Source: Carbonactinospora thermoautotrophica
GTDB taxonomy: Bacteria; Actinomycetota; Actinomycetes; Streptomycetales; Carbonactinosporaceae
Assembly: GCF_001543895.1 (NCBI RefSeq)
Contig: NZ_JYIJ01000016.1
Location: 1 to 64,000, forward strand
Direction of reading: 5' to 3'
DNA length: 64,000 nt
The notes beneath the pieces are model-generated. The model searched no databases and was not told where the DNA came from. It worked only from the letters and a program-made list of their open reading frames with translations. Below are positions 31,634 to 39,924 of this stretch, in pieces. Position 1 is the first letter of the stretch. Every line of letters starts with the position of its first letter. The position numbers and the translations under genes were made by a program.

Positions 31634-32188
31634 CTACTGGTGCTGTCCGAAGTACAGGCTCTGGCTGCCGTCGAACTGCGTGGAGTCGTCGTAGTACCCC
31701 CCTTGGTCCATCGCCTGGACGTGCTCACCGAGCGCGTCCATCTCCTGCCGCCCGGACAACCGCTCACGGCCCTTCTGGACCGTGGCCAGCGTCTTGTTCA
31801 GCACCACCTCAAAGTTCGCCAGCTTCTGGTCGACGTAGTCGTCGGCCTCCTGCCGGATCGCGAAGGCCTCCTGGCGGGCCTGCTCGACGATACGCTGGGC
31901 CTCGAGCTGGGCCTCCCGCATGACCTCCGTGCCTGACAACAGCGAGCCCTGGGCCTCCCGCGCGCCGTTGATGATCCGCTCCGCCTCGCGGCGCCCCTCC
32001 TCGATCACCGCCTCCCGGTCGCTGAGCAGCATCCGGGCGTGGTTGATCTCCTCGGGCAGGGTGTCGCGGATGTCCTGCAGCATGGCGAGGACCTCGGCGC
32101 GGTTGACGATGCACGACGCCGACATCGGCACCGAGCGGGCGTTCTCGATGAGCCCGATCAGCTCGTCGAGTTTCTCTTGCACGTCCAC
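31634..32188 (-). CDS. DivIVA-like coiled-coil protein (SepIVA-type)
   Basis: 184 residues, mostly coiled coil: KLDELIGLIENARSVPMS at the N-terminus, then long charged helices with EAERIINGAREAQ and AQRIVEQARQEAFAIRQEAD. The gene lies between DUF177 and coaD, as does the mycobacterial septum factor SepIVA, which it resembles. Earlier annotation pipelines call such proteins ATP synthase F0 subunit b-like; the lack of a membrane segment argues against that. A role in growth or division is inference from homology. Confidence 0.8.
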   Translation of the reverse strand: MDVQEKLDELIGLIENARSVPMSASCIVNRAEVLAMLQDIRDTLPEEINHARMLLSDREAVIEEGRREAERIINGAREAQGSLLSGTEVMREAQLEAQRIVEQARQEAFAIRQEADDYVDQKLANFEVVLNKTLATVQKGRERLSGRQEMDALGEHVQAMDQGGYYDDSTQFDGSQSLYFGQHQ

Positions 32189-32260
32189 GGACGTACGTCT
32201 CCCTGATCAGTACGGCTGCTACGGCTCTCGTCGACGACCAGAGCCGGTCATGAGGCGGAC

Positions 32261-32737
32261 TCAGCCGGCGAGCCGCTCCTCAAGGCGCTGGCGCACCACA
32301 TCGGGCACGAGTCCTGACACGTCCCCACCGTACGCCACGACCTCCTTGATGAGAGTGGACGAGAGGAAACTGTAAAGCGGGTTGGTCGGCACGAACAACG
32401 TCTCGATTCCGGCCAGCCGATGGTTCATCTGAGCCATCTGCAGCTCGTAGTCGAAGTCGCTGACCGCACGCAGCCCCTTGACGATCGCGGGGATCTCACG
32501 CTCCCGGCAGAAGTCCACGAGCAGGCCCTGGAAAGACTCCACGGTCACGTTCGGGAACTCCTTGGTGACCTCGCGGAGCATGTCGAGCCGCTCCTCGATG
32601 GTGAACAGGCCCTTTTTCGCCGCGTTGATGAGAACGGCCACATACACCTCATCGCACAGCTTGGACGCTCGCTCGATGATGTCGAGGTGCCCGTTGGTCA
32701 CCGGGTCGAACGACCCGGGGCAGACGACTCGTCGCAC
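32261..32737 (-). CDS. coaD: Phosphopantetheine adenylyltransferase
   Basis: 158 residues. Fourth step of coenzyme A synthesis. [20 protein letters not shown] holds the T/HxGH nucleotidyltransferase motif; [19 protein letters not shown] and [17 protein letters not shown] are typical. GTG start. Its first 40 bases overlap the 3' end of rsmD. Confidence 0.97.
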   Translation of the reverse strand: MRRVVCPGSFDPVTNGHLDIIERASKLCDEVYVAVLINAAKKGLFTIEERLDMLREVTKEFPNVTVESFQGLLVDFCREREIPAIVKGLRAVSDFDYELQMAQMNHRLAGIETLFVPTNPLYSFLSSTLIKEVVAYGGDVSGLVPDVVRQRLEERLAG

Positions 32738-33327
32738 CGCTGCATCCCTTCAGGTCGGTTGAACGGCCGAGCGGCGCGACCGTACCAGAGCGTTCCTTCG
32801 CCGTAACGACGGGATCGCAGCGTCTCGTACCCGTCGGGCCAGGCGAAGTCCCCGCCGCGGGTCGCCCGCTCCACCACGACCAGCGCATCCGTGCCCAGCC
32901 AACCATGTCGCGACAAGCCGGCCAGCACCCGCCGGACCTCCTCGTCGCCGAGCGCGTACGGCGGGTCCAGGAAGACGACGTCGTACGGCTCGCCGGGCGC
33001 CTCCTCGACCAGCCGCTCCACCTTGGCGACCCGGACTTCGGCCCCGGGTAGGCCGAGCGCGCGGACGTTCTCCCGGATCACCCGGGCCGCCCGGGCGTCC
33101 GCCTCGACGAGCAGCACGTGCGCCGCACCCCGGGAGAGTGCCTCCAGGCCGACCGCGCCGGACCCGGCGTACAGGTCGGCCACCCGGGCGCCACGCAGCG
33201 GCCCGTGCAGCGCCTCGACCGTGGAGAACAACCCCTCCCGGGCACGGTCGGAGGTGGGCCGGGTGCCCTGGCCGGGCGGCACGGCGAGGCGGCGACCACG
33301 AGCTGCGCCGGCGATCACTCGAGTCAC
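32698..33327 (-). CDS. rsmD: 16S rRNA (guanine966-N2)-methyltransferase
   Basis: 209 residues. SAM-binding motif [20 protein letters not shown] and catalytic motif [11 protein letters not shown] (DPPY) identify RsmD. The last ~20 residues (after YGRAARP) run beyond the usual end and are encoded inside coaD in another frame, giving an unusually long 40-base overlap; a translational coupling between the two is likely. Confidence 0.94.
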   Translation of the reverse strand: MTRVIAGAARGRRLAVPPGQGTRPTSDRAREGLFSTVEALHGPLRGARVADLYAGSGAVGLEALSRGAAHVLLVEADARAARVIRENVRALGLPGAEVRVAKVERLVEEAPGEPYDVVFLDPPYALGDEEVRRVLAGLSRHGWLGTDALVVVERATRGGDFAWPDGYETLRSRRYGEGTLWYGRAARPFNRPEGMQRCDESSAPGRSTR

Positions 33328-33392
33328 GGGCGGCTCCGGGGGTAGAGGTTCCTGCGGCTTCCCAGTCTCCCCGGAATAGTGCCGCGAGGAAA

Positions 33393-33415
33393 ATAGTTGA
33401 AGTTTGAACGACTAT
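33393..33415. promoter_or_regulatory. Putative operator upstream of the VOC gene
   Basis: ATAGT and ACTAT flank a 13-base core containing TTGAAGTTTGAA, a direct TTGAA-type repeat, 30-52 bases before the GTG start. This AT-rich block is unlike its surroundings and lies where a repressor such as a MarR-family protein could act. No such regulator gene is adjacent. Confidence 0.4.
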
Positions 33416-33444
33416 CTTCGCCCAGCGTCCTTCCGGAGGCCGTC

Positions 33445-33912
33445 GTGATCCCCGTACGCAGGCTCAACCACGCGGTCCTGTTCGTCCGTGATCTGGGCCG
33501 GTCCGTGGACTTCTACACCAGGGTGCTCGGGTTCGAGGTGATCGCCGACGGCGGCCAGGCCGCCTTCCTGCGCGCCCGCGGCAGCGACAACCACCACGAC
33601 CTCGGCCTGTTCGCCCTCGGCCCGACCGGCCGGCCGCGCAGCCGCGACCAGGTCGGGCTGTACCACCTGGCGTGGGAGGTCGACACGGTCGCGGACCTGG
33701 CCACGGCGCGCCGCGAACTCCTGGAGGCCGGCGCGTACCTGGGCGAGTCCGACCACGGGGCGACCAAGTCCGTGTACGGGACCGACCCGGACGGCAACGA
33801 GTTCGAGATCATGTGGATGCTGCCCCGTGACCAATGGGGCGAGTACGAGCACCGGGCCGTGGTCCGCCCCCTGGATCTGGAACGGGAGATCGCGCGGTGG
33901 CATGAGGGCTAG
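33445..33912 (+). CDS. VOC-fold (glyoxalase/dioxygenase) protein
   Basis: 155 residues. RRLNHAVLFVRDLGRSVDFY with VLGFEV is the N-terminal vicinal-oxygen-chelate module, and GLYHLAWEVD plus DPDGNEFEIMW the second, giving His and Glu metal ligands (His in NHAVLF, His in YHLAW, Glu in EFEI). Such proteins include ring-cleaving dioxygenases and glyoxalases; catechol 2,3-dioxygenase-like activity is possible but not shown. GTG at 33445 chosen for GGAGG five bases upstream. Divergent from rsmD. Confidence 0.85.
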   Translation: MIPVRRLNHAVLFVRDLGRSVDFYTRVLGFEVIADGGQAAFLRARGSDNHHDLGLFALGPTGRPRSRDQVGLYHLAWEVDTVADLATARRELLEAGAYLGESDHGATKSVYGTDPDGNEFEIMWMLPRDQWGEYEHRAVVRPLDLEREIARWHEG

Positions 33913-33992
33913 CCGCCTCCGGGGCGTGGCCGCCCGGTCGCCCGGGCTGGATGGCGACCGCGCGGGCACCGGCGCGAGAAGTGAACGGGCGC

Positions 33993-34730
33993 ATGTCGCG
34001 TGAGCACGCGCTTGCGCTCGCCCTCGGGTTGCTCCTCGTCGCGAACCTGCTGAACAACAGGCTCGCTCCGCGGGCGTACCTGGGCACTTGCCTCGGTACG
34101 ACGGCGCTGCTGGTCGCGGTGGCGCGGCAGGCCGGATGCTCCTGGGCGTGCCTGGGGCTGGGGCAGGACACGCTGGCGCGCGGGCTTGCCTGGGGCATGG
34201 CCGCGTTCGCGCTGGTGGCCCTCGGGTACGGGACGGCAGCCGCGCTGTCGGCCGGGTTGCTCCTCGACCGCCGCGTGGCCGGGCTCGACGCGCGCGGCCT
34301 GCTCTACCAGGTGCTCATCCGGGTGCCGTTCGGGACGGTGCTGCTGGAGGAGATCGCGTTCCGTGGCGTGCTGTACGGCCTCGTCCGGCCCGCTGCGGGG
34401 CCGGTGGCCGCCACGGTGTTCTCCTCGCTGCTGTTCGGGCTGTGGCACGTCCTGCCCTCGCGTACCCTGCCGGCGATCAACCCGGTGCTGTCCCGGGCGA
34501 CCGGCCGGACCGTGCTCGTCGTGGCCGGCGCGGTGATCGTGAGCGCGCTCGCCGGCGTGGTGTTCTGCGAGCTGCTGCGGCGCAGCGGCAGCCTGCTGGC
34601 CCCGGCCGGCCTGCACGCGGCCACGAACACCCTGGGATACCTGGCCGCCTTTGTCGTGACCCGCCAGGTCAGGCCTTGTCCAGGTACTCGACGCGCTCCT
34701 CGTCGAGGAGCTCGTCGAGGGCGGCCCTGA
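33993..34730 (+). CDS. CPBP-family intramembrane metalloprotease
   Basis: 245 residues with about six to eight membrane segments. Catalytic motifs: LLEEIAFRGVLYG (EExxxR), LLFGLWHVLP (FxxxH) and GLHAATNTLG (HxxxN). In bacteria the family cleaves membrane proteins or processes peptides. Start uncertain: ATG 33993 (MSREHALALAL), or a GTG four codons earlier. The 3' end overlaps the convergent recG gene by 62 bases, so the last 20 Arg-rich residues are encoded antisense to the recG end. Confidence 0.85.
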   Translation: MSREHALALALGLLLVANLLNNRLAPRAYLGTCLGTTALLVAVARQAGCSWACLGLGQDTLARGLAWGMAAFALVALGYGTAAALSAGLLLDRRVAGLDARGLLYQVLIRVPFGTVLLEEIAFRGVLYGLVRPAAGPVAATVFSSLLFGLWHVLPSRTLPAINPVLSRATGRTVLVVAGAVIVSALAGVVFCELLRRSGSLLAPAGLHAATNTLGYLAAFVVTRQVRPCPGTRRAPRRGARRGRP

Positions 34731-37700
34731 CCTCGGGGTGGTGGTTCAGGTCAGGGTCGGCCTCGACGAGGGCGGTGGCCTCGCCGCGGGCCTCGCGGAT
34801 CACGTTCTCGTCGCGGATCACCGCGAGCATGCGCAGGCTGGACCGCCGGCCGGACTGGGCGGCCCCGAGGACGTCGCCCTCGCGGCGCTGCTCCAGGTCG
34901 ATGCGGGACAACTCGAACCCGTCCAGGGTGGCGGCGACGGCGTCCAGGCGGGCGCGGGCACCGGTGCCGGGTGCGGCCTCGGTGACGAGCAGGCACAGGC
35001 CAGGCGCCTTGCCCCGGCCCACGCGACCGCGCAGCTGATGGAGCTGGGACACGCCGAACCGGTCGGCGTCCATCACCACCATCACGGTGGCGTTGGGCAC
35101 GTCGACCCCGACCTCGACCACGGTGGTGGCGACCAGGACGTCGATCTCGCCGGCCGCGAAGGCCCGCATGACCTCGTCCTTTTCGTCCGGGGGGAGGCGG
35201 CCGTGCAGGACGCCGAGCCGCAGCCCGCGCAGCGGCCCCTCGGCCAGCATCGGCGCGACGTCAAGCACAGCCAGCGGCGGACGGCGGCCCGCGCCGGTCC
35301 TGTCGTCGCGGGGGGCGCCCTCGAGCGCGTCCTCCTCCGTGCCCTCCTCGTCGCCGATCCGCGGGCACACCACGTACGCCTGGTGGCCGGCGGCGATCTC
35401 CTCACGTATCCGCGCCCAGGTGCGCTCCAGGTACTGGGGCTTCTCCACGGCCGGGACCACGTACGTGGCAATCGGCGACCGGCCGGCGGGCAGCTCGGTC
35501 AGCGTGGAGACCTCCAGGTCGCCGAACACGGTCATGGCGACCGTGCGCGGGATCGGGGTGGCGGTCATGACGAGCACGTGCGGGGGCTGGCCCGCCTTGG
35601 AACGCAGCACGTCGCGCTGCTCGACCCCGAACCGGTGCTGCTCGTCGATCACCACCAGGCCGAGGTCGAAGAACTGCACCGGGTCCTGGAGCAGGGCGTG
35701 CGTGCCCACCACGATGCCGGCCTCGCCGGAGGCGACGTCGAGCAGCGCCTGCTTGCGTTCCCGCGCGGTCTGCGAGCCGGTCAGCAGGGCGACCTTGGTG
35801 CCGCACTCGTCCCCGCCGAGCATGCCGCCCTGGGCGAGCGGGCCGAGCAGCTCCACGATCGACCGGTGGTGCTGCTGGGCCAGCACCTCGGTCGGCGCGA
35901 GCAGCGCGGCCTGCCCGCCGGCGTCTACCACGGTGAGCATGGCCCGCAGCGCGACCACGGTGTTGTGGGTGGGCACGAAGTGGTCGGTGACGTACAGCTG
36001 TTCCGGATGCGCCACCGTGATGCACTGGACGGGCTTGCGGCCCACGTGCTCGACAGCGCGGATCGTCCGGTCGCACGTCACACGCTGGTGGCGTCCCTCG
36101 GCGACGCGGCTGGCCAGGCGGGAGGGCGCGAACCCGAGCGGCAGGCGGAGGGTCACCCGGTGGTAGACGTCGCCGTTCTCGCGGACCGGCCGGTGGCGCG
36201 CCCAGCCGCCCAGCGACTGGGCGAGCCACCGCACGTCGCGGGCCAGCCGCACGGACGCGCTCTGGAAGTCGAGGATGCAGGCCTCCCCGTCGATCGTGCC
36301 CCCGGCGTCGAGCAGGCCCTGCAGGACCGCGTGCCGGACCTTGACCGGCGCGACCAGGTAGGCCGGGGGCACGAACCGCTCGCGGGGCGTCCGCCCGCCG
36401 AGGTCGCGCAGCGCGCCGGTCAGCGAGTCGCAGCCGCGGCGCCCGTCGACGACCGCGTAGCCGCCGGCCCGCTCGCGCGCGTGGCAGGTCCCGGCGAGGT
36501 GCTCGCGGACCACCTCGCCGAGCTCCGGATCGGCCGTGCCGTCGCCGGCGCCGAGGAGGACGCCGAGGACGTACGGGTCGAGCGGCCGTTCCGCGCCGCA
36601 GTCCAGCTCCGGGGCCTGGATCGTCGGAAGGTGCCACTTGGGCGTGCCCGCAGCCGTGCGCAGGTCGTCCTTGATCTGGCGCAGGGACAGCACCATCCAG
36701 GGCTCGCCGCGGTCGCGGCGCGCCGCGGTGTTGACCGCCCAGAGATGGTCCAGGTCGCACTCCACGGCGCTGTCGTCGGACAGCACGACCCGCCACACCT
36801 CCCGCTCACCCTGGGGGAACACCCCGGTGACGACCGTGATCTCCCCGCTGGGCGTGATCACCTGGTCGCCGACCCGGATGTCCCCCATGCGCCGGAAGCC
36901 GGCGGGGGTCAGGACGAGCGCGTCCAGCGGCTGCGCCTTGCCCGAGCCGACCTCCCCCTGGAGCAGGCGGTGCATGGGGTGCTCCTGGGCGAGGTCGCGC
37001 GTGATCGCCGCGCACACCTCCCGCTGGCCCCGGGTGAGCTGGAACGGCAGCCGTTCCTCGAACGCGGCGACCAGGCCGTCCGGCCGGGCGATCCGGGGCA
37101 CGGCCGGCATCCGCCGAAAGGCCGCCCGGCGCCGGGCCAGCGCGACCTGCAGGACGAACGCCTCGTCCCACTTCAGCCGGAGCCGGGCCGCGGCGATGTC
37201 CGCGTGCGACCGGGGCCGGTGGATCTTCTCCAGGGCCGCGCGCAGCTCCAGCAGGCCCCGGCGCTCGCGGATGTCCTTCGGCAGCGGGTCCTCGACCGGG
37301 CCGAGCGTGTCCAAGGCGATGCGGACGCACTGGGCGATCTTCCAGGAGGGGATCGCGGCACTGGCCGGGTACACCGGGATGATCTCGTTGGCAAACGCCT
37401 CCGCCGCGCTCTCCTCGGTGTCGTCGTCCACCAGCATGTAGTCCGGGTGGGCGAGCTGCCGCTTGCCGCGGAACAGGGTCACCTTGCCCGAGAACAACCC
37501 GCGCCGGCCGGGTCGCAGCTGCCGTTCCCGCCAGGCCTGGTTGAAGAACGTCAGCGTCAGCTGGCCGCGCCCGTCGGTGACGACCACCTCGAGGATCGAG
37601 CCGCGCCGGTTGCGCATCTTGCGGTTGGTGACCCTGGCGATCTCCGCCATCACGGTCACGTGCTCGTCGACGGCCAGCTCGTCCAGGTTGGTGAGCTCGC

Positions 37701-37830
37701 CCCGCTCGGCGTACCGGCGGGGATAGTGACGGAGCAGGTCGCCGACCGTGCGCAGGCCCAACCCGTCCCGCAGCACCTTCGCCGTGCGGTCACCGACCAG
37801 GCGGGTGAGAGGCTCGGACAGGTCGGTCAT
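34669..37830 (-). CDS. recG: ATP-dependent DNA helicase RecG, interrupted by an intein
   Basis: 1053 codons. Removing the intein (residues 299-623) leaves 728, normal for RecG, which remodels stalled replication forks. N-terminal wedge/OB domain (about 1-160; HVTVMAEIARVTNRKMRNRR), helicase domain with Walker A split as GEVGSGK / TVVALR, the DEQH box in VVIDEQHRFGVEQR, TATPIPRT, and the C-terminal helicase part LRGRVGRG. The host protein cannot bind ATP until the intein is spliced out. Stop at 34669; the 3' end overlaps the convergent CPBP gene. Eighteen bases separate it from the DAK2 gene upstream. Confidence 0.97.
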   Translation of the reverse strand: MTDLSEPLTRLVGDRTAKVLRDGLGLRTVGDLLRHYPRRYAERGELTNLDELAVDEHVTVMAEIARVTNRKMRNRRGSILEVVVTDGRGQLTLTFFNQAWRERQLRPGRRGLFSGKVTLFRGKRQLAHPDYMLVDDDTEESAAEAFANEIIPVYPASAAIPSWKIAQCVRIALDTLGPVEDPLPKDIRERRGLLELRAALEKIHRPRSHADIAAARLRLKWDEAFVLQVALARRRAAFRRMPAVPRIARPDGLVAAFEERLPFQLTRGQREVCAAITRDLAQEHPMHRLLQGEVGSGKAQPLDALVLTPAGFRRMGDIRVGDQVITPSGEITVVTGVFPQGEREVWRVVLSDDSAVECDLDHLWAVNTAARRDRGEPWMVLSLRQIKDDLRTAAGTPKWHLPTIQAPELDCGAERPLDPYVLGVLLGAGDGTADPELGEVVREHLAGTCHARERAGGYAVVDGRRGCDSLTGALRDLGGRTPRERFVPPAYLVAPVKVRHAVLQGLLDAGGTIDGEACILDFQSASVRLARDVRWLAQSLGGWARHRPVRENGDVYHRVTLRLPLGFAPSRLASRVAEGRHQRVTCDRTIRAVEHVGRKPVQCITVAHPEQLYVTDHFVPTHNTVVALRAMLTVVDAGGQAALLAPTEVLAQQHHRSIVELLGPLAQGGMLGGDECGTKVALLTGSQTARERKQALLDVASGEAGIVVGTHALLQDPVQFFDLGLVVIDEQHRFGVEQRDVLRSKAGQPPHVLVMTATPIPRTVAMTVFGDLEVSTLTELPAGRSPIATYVVPAVEKPQYLERTWARIREEIAAGHQAYVVCPRIGDEEGTEEDALEGAPRDDRTGAGRRPPLAVLDVAPMLAEGPLRGLRLGVLHGRLPPDEKDEVMRAFAAGEIDVLVATTVVEVGVDVPNATVMVVMDADRFGVSQLHQLRGRVGRGKAPGLCLLVTEAAPGTGARARLDAVAATLDGFELSRIDLEQRREGDVLGAAQSGRRSSLRMLAVIRDENVIREARGEATALVEADPDLNHHPEVRAALDELLDEERVEYLDKA
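35962..36936 (-). other. Intein inside recG (class 3 features, LAGLIDADG-type domain)
   Basis: 325 residues inserted between Lys and Thr of the Walker A motif. It starts AQPLDALVLTPAGFRRMGDI (Ala1, not Cys/Ser) and ends VTDHFVPTHN, followed by Thr as the +1 residue. Block B is ECDLDHLWAV, with Trp at intein position 66; block F is VQCITVAHPEQLYVT, with Cys at 305 and Thr at 317. Lack of a residue-1 nucleophile combined with Trp, block F Cys and block G Thr is the WCT signature of class 3 inteins, which use the block F Cys to start splicing. The middle contains LGVLLGAGDG and LQGLLDAGG, the two LAGLIDADG motifs of a homing endonuclease; the second has Gly where the catalytic Asp should be. Frame is intact, so splicing is probably functional. 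Confidence 0.93.
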
Positions 37831-37847
37831 ACGCGTCCCCTACTGGG

Positions 37848-39437
37848 CTATTCCACTCCGATCAGCAACGGATAGCACTCCTGCCCCCCGTGGTACACGA
37901 CCGTGTCCACCTCCGGACGCACGTGGCGCAGGTGGGCGACGATCCGCTCGGTCAGCTCACCGGGCGCGTCCGCCCCGGCGACCAGGGTCACCAGCTCCCC
38001 ACCGCTGGCCAGCATCCGCTCGACCACCTCGATGCCGGCCTGGAGCAAATCTTGCCCGATGAGGGCGACATCACCCTCGATGAGCCCGAGGACGTCGCCG
38101 GCCTGGCACACCCCGGCCGAGGTCCACGCCTCGCGGGTCGCGACGGTCAGCGCGGCGAACCGGGTGGCGCCGGCCGCGGAGGTCATGGCGACCACGTCGT
38201 CGTAGAACCGGCGGCCCGGCTCGTGCACGGCGAGCGCGGCCAGGGCCTGCACCTCGGCCTTGGTGGGGAGGACGGCGACCTGCAGCCCGTCGGCGCGGAC
38301 CTGCTCGGCAGCGGCCTCGGCGACGGCGTGGCTGTCCGGGTCGTTCGGCATGAGCACCACCTCGCGGGCGTGCGCCCGCCGGAGGGCCTCGACGAACTCG
38401 CGGGTGGACGGACGGTGTCCGACACCGGCCCGGATCACGCCCGCGCCGGCGCTCTCGAACAGGTCGGCGAGCCCCGGCCCGTACGCCACGGTGACGACGG
38501 CGCGCTCGGCCAGGTCGCCCTGCTCCCGGCGCGCGGCGGCGTCCCCGAAGTGGGTGATGCGGATCCGGTGCGGCCGGCCCGCCTCGATACCGGCCTCGAC
38601 CGCCGCTCCTGCGTCGTCCACGTGCACGTGCACGTTCCACAGGCCGTCCCCGCCGACCACGACCAGCGAGTCGCCGAGCCGGTCGAGCCGATCCTTCAGC
38701 CGGGGGATCGCCTCGTCGGGGGCGTCGAGCAGGTACATGACCTCGTACGCCGGCCCTTCCCGGCGGTCGCAGCGCGGGCGTTCGGGCACCGGCAGGTGGC
38801 GGGGGCGCTGCTCCGCGTCGGCGTGGCCGGTCACCACCTCGACGAGCGCGTCGAGCAGCACGCACAGCCCCTGGCCGCCCGCGTCCACCACACCGGCCCG
38901 ACGCAGCACCTCAAGCTGCTCCGGGGTGCGGGCCAGGGCCTCCCGAGCTCCGTCGGCGGCGGCGCGGGCGACCGTGGCCAGGTCCTCCGAACCGGTGTCC
39001 TCCGCCGCCTCAGCGGCGGCGCGGGCGACCGTGAGGACGGTTCCCTCGACCGGGTGAACGACCGCCGAGTAGCCGAGTTCGGCGGCCCGGTGCAGCGCCT
39101 TGCGCAGGGTGACTCCGGTCGGGTCGGCCTCCGCGCCCAGCACCTCGGCGAACCCGCGCAGCAGCTGGCTCAGGATGACCCCGGAGTTGCCGCGGGCCCC
39201 CATGAGCGCGCCGTGCGTGATGGCCCGCGCCATCTCGGGCAGGGTCGCAGGAGCGGGCGTCCCGTCCTCCGGCTCCAGGGCCTGGACGACCGCCTCCATG
39301 GTCAGGAACAGATTGGTGCCAGTGTCGCCGTCCGGCACCGGGTACACGTTGAGCGCGTCGATCTCTTCCCGTGCCCGGCCGAGCGCCTCCAGGCTCACCC
39401 GGCACCAGCGGCGGACGGCCGAGGCGTCGAGCGACAC
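37848..39437 (-). CDS. DAK2 domain protein, FakA-like
   Basis: 529 residues. N-terminal dihydroxyacetone-kinase L-type domain: NVYPVPDGDTGTNLFLTMEA holds the metal/ATP-binding Asp residues, with GARGNSGVILSQLLRGF and GGQGLCVLLDAL. The C-terminal half is the DegV-like/FakA tail. In Firmicutes FakA phosphorylates fatty acids bound to FakB; no fakB is seen in this window, so the role is inferred. GTG start with GAGGAGG six bases upstream. Lies between rpmB (divergent) and recG, as in Streptomyces. Confidence 0.88.
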   Translation of the reverse strand: MSLDASAVRRWCRVSLEALGRAREEIDALNVYPVPDGDTGTNLFLTMEAVVQALEPEDGTPAPATLPEMARAITHGALMGARGNSGVILSQLLRGFAEVLGAEADPTGVTLRKALHRAAELGYSAVVHPVEGTVLTVARAAAEAAEDTGSEDLATVARAAADGAREALARTPEQLEVLRRAGVVDAGGQGLCVLLDALVEVVTGHADAEQRPRHLPVPERPRCDRREGPAYEVMYLLDAPDEAIPRLKDRLDRLGDSLVVVGGDGLWNVHVHVDDAGAAVEAGIEAGRPHRIRITHFGDAAARREQGDLAERAVVTVAYGPGLADLFESAGAGVIRAGVGHRPSTREFVEALRRAHAREVVLMPNDPDSHAVAEAAAEQVRADGLQVAVLPTKAEVQALAALAVHEPGRRFYDDVVAMTSAAGATRFAALTVATREAWTSAGVCQAGDVLGLIEGDVALIGQDLLQAGIEVVERMLASGGELVTLVAGADAPGELTERIVAHLRHVRPEVDTVVYHGGQECYPLLIGVE

Positions 39438-39522
39438 GGCGACCTCCTCGCGGGACGGGACTCGGTTGGCGTTGGCAGGCTACCGAGACGTGCGGCGGCT
39501 CACGCTCAGGACGGCGGTCCGA

Positions 39523-39552
39523 TTGGCCTGAAGCCGAGCGGTCCGGTAGCCT
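39523..39552 (+). promoter_or_regulatory. Putative rpmB promoter
   Basis: TTGGCC (39523-39528) and TAGCCT (39547-39552), 18 bases apart, match the actinobacterial housekeeping sigma pattern and lie about 105 bases before the rpmB GTG. A second TAGCCT on the minus strand at about 39482-39477 could be the -10 of the divergent DAK2 gene. Confidence 0.45.
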
Positions 39553-39656
39553 GCTGAGGTTGGTTGCCCGGGTCGCCCGGGCCGTACGCGTACACCGCAT
39601 GAGTCTCATCGCGGCCGGTCCGCGGACCGGCTGAGGATCGAAACGGAGTGTCACCC

Positions 39657-39842
39657 GTGGCTGCCACCTGCGACGTCTGCGGCAAGGGTCCGGGCTTCGG
39701 CAACAACATCTCCCATTCGCACCGCCGCACGCGGCGCCGCTGGAACCCGAACATCCAGAAGGTTCGCACGCTGGTCGGTCGCACGCCGAAGCGGATAAAC
39801 GTCTGCACCTCCTGCCTGAAGGCGGGCAAGGTCGCGCGCTGA
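39657..39842 (+). CDS. rpmB: 50S ribosomal protein L28 (bL28)
   Basis: 61 residues. CDVCGKGPGFGNNISHSHRR at the start and CTSCLKAGKV at the end give two CxxC pairs, the zinc-binding form. GTG start with GGAG eight bases upstream. Followed by a strong hairpin shared with the convergent thiD gene. Confidence 0.97.
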   Translation: MAATCDVCGKGPGFGNNISHSHRRTRRRWNPNIQKVRTLVGRTPKRINVCTSCLKAGKVAR

Positions 39843-39870
39843 CCCCGCAGCCGCAGCACGAGTTCGCGTC

Positions 39871-39902
39871 AGGGGCTTCGCACCGGGCGGTGCGAAGCCC
39901 CT
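39871..39902. terminator. Bidirectional terminator between rpmB and thiD
   Basis: AGGGGCTTCGCACC-GGGC-GGTGCGAAGCCCCT: a perfect 14-bp stem with a 4-base loop. It lies 29 bases after the rpmB stop and 23 bases after the thiD stop on the other strand. No U tract is present, which is common for actinobacterial terminators. Confidence 0.8.
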
Positions 39903-39924
39903 GGTCGTCTCCGGCGTCGGTGTG

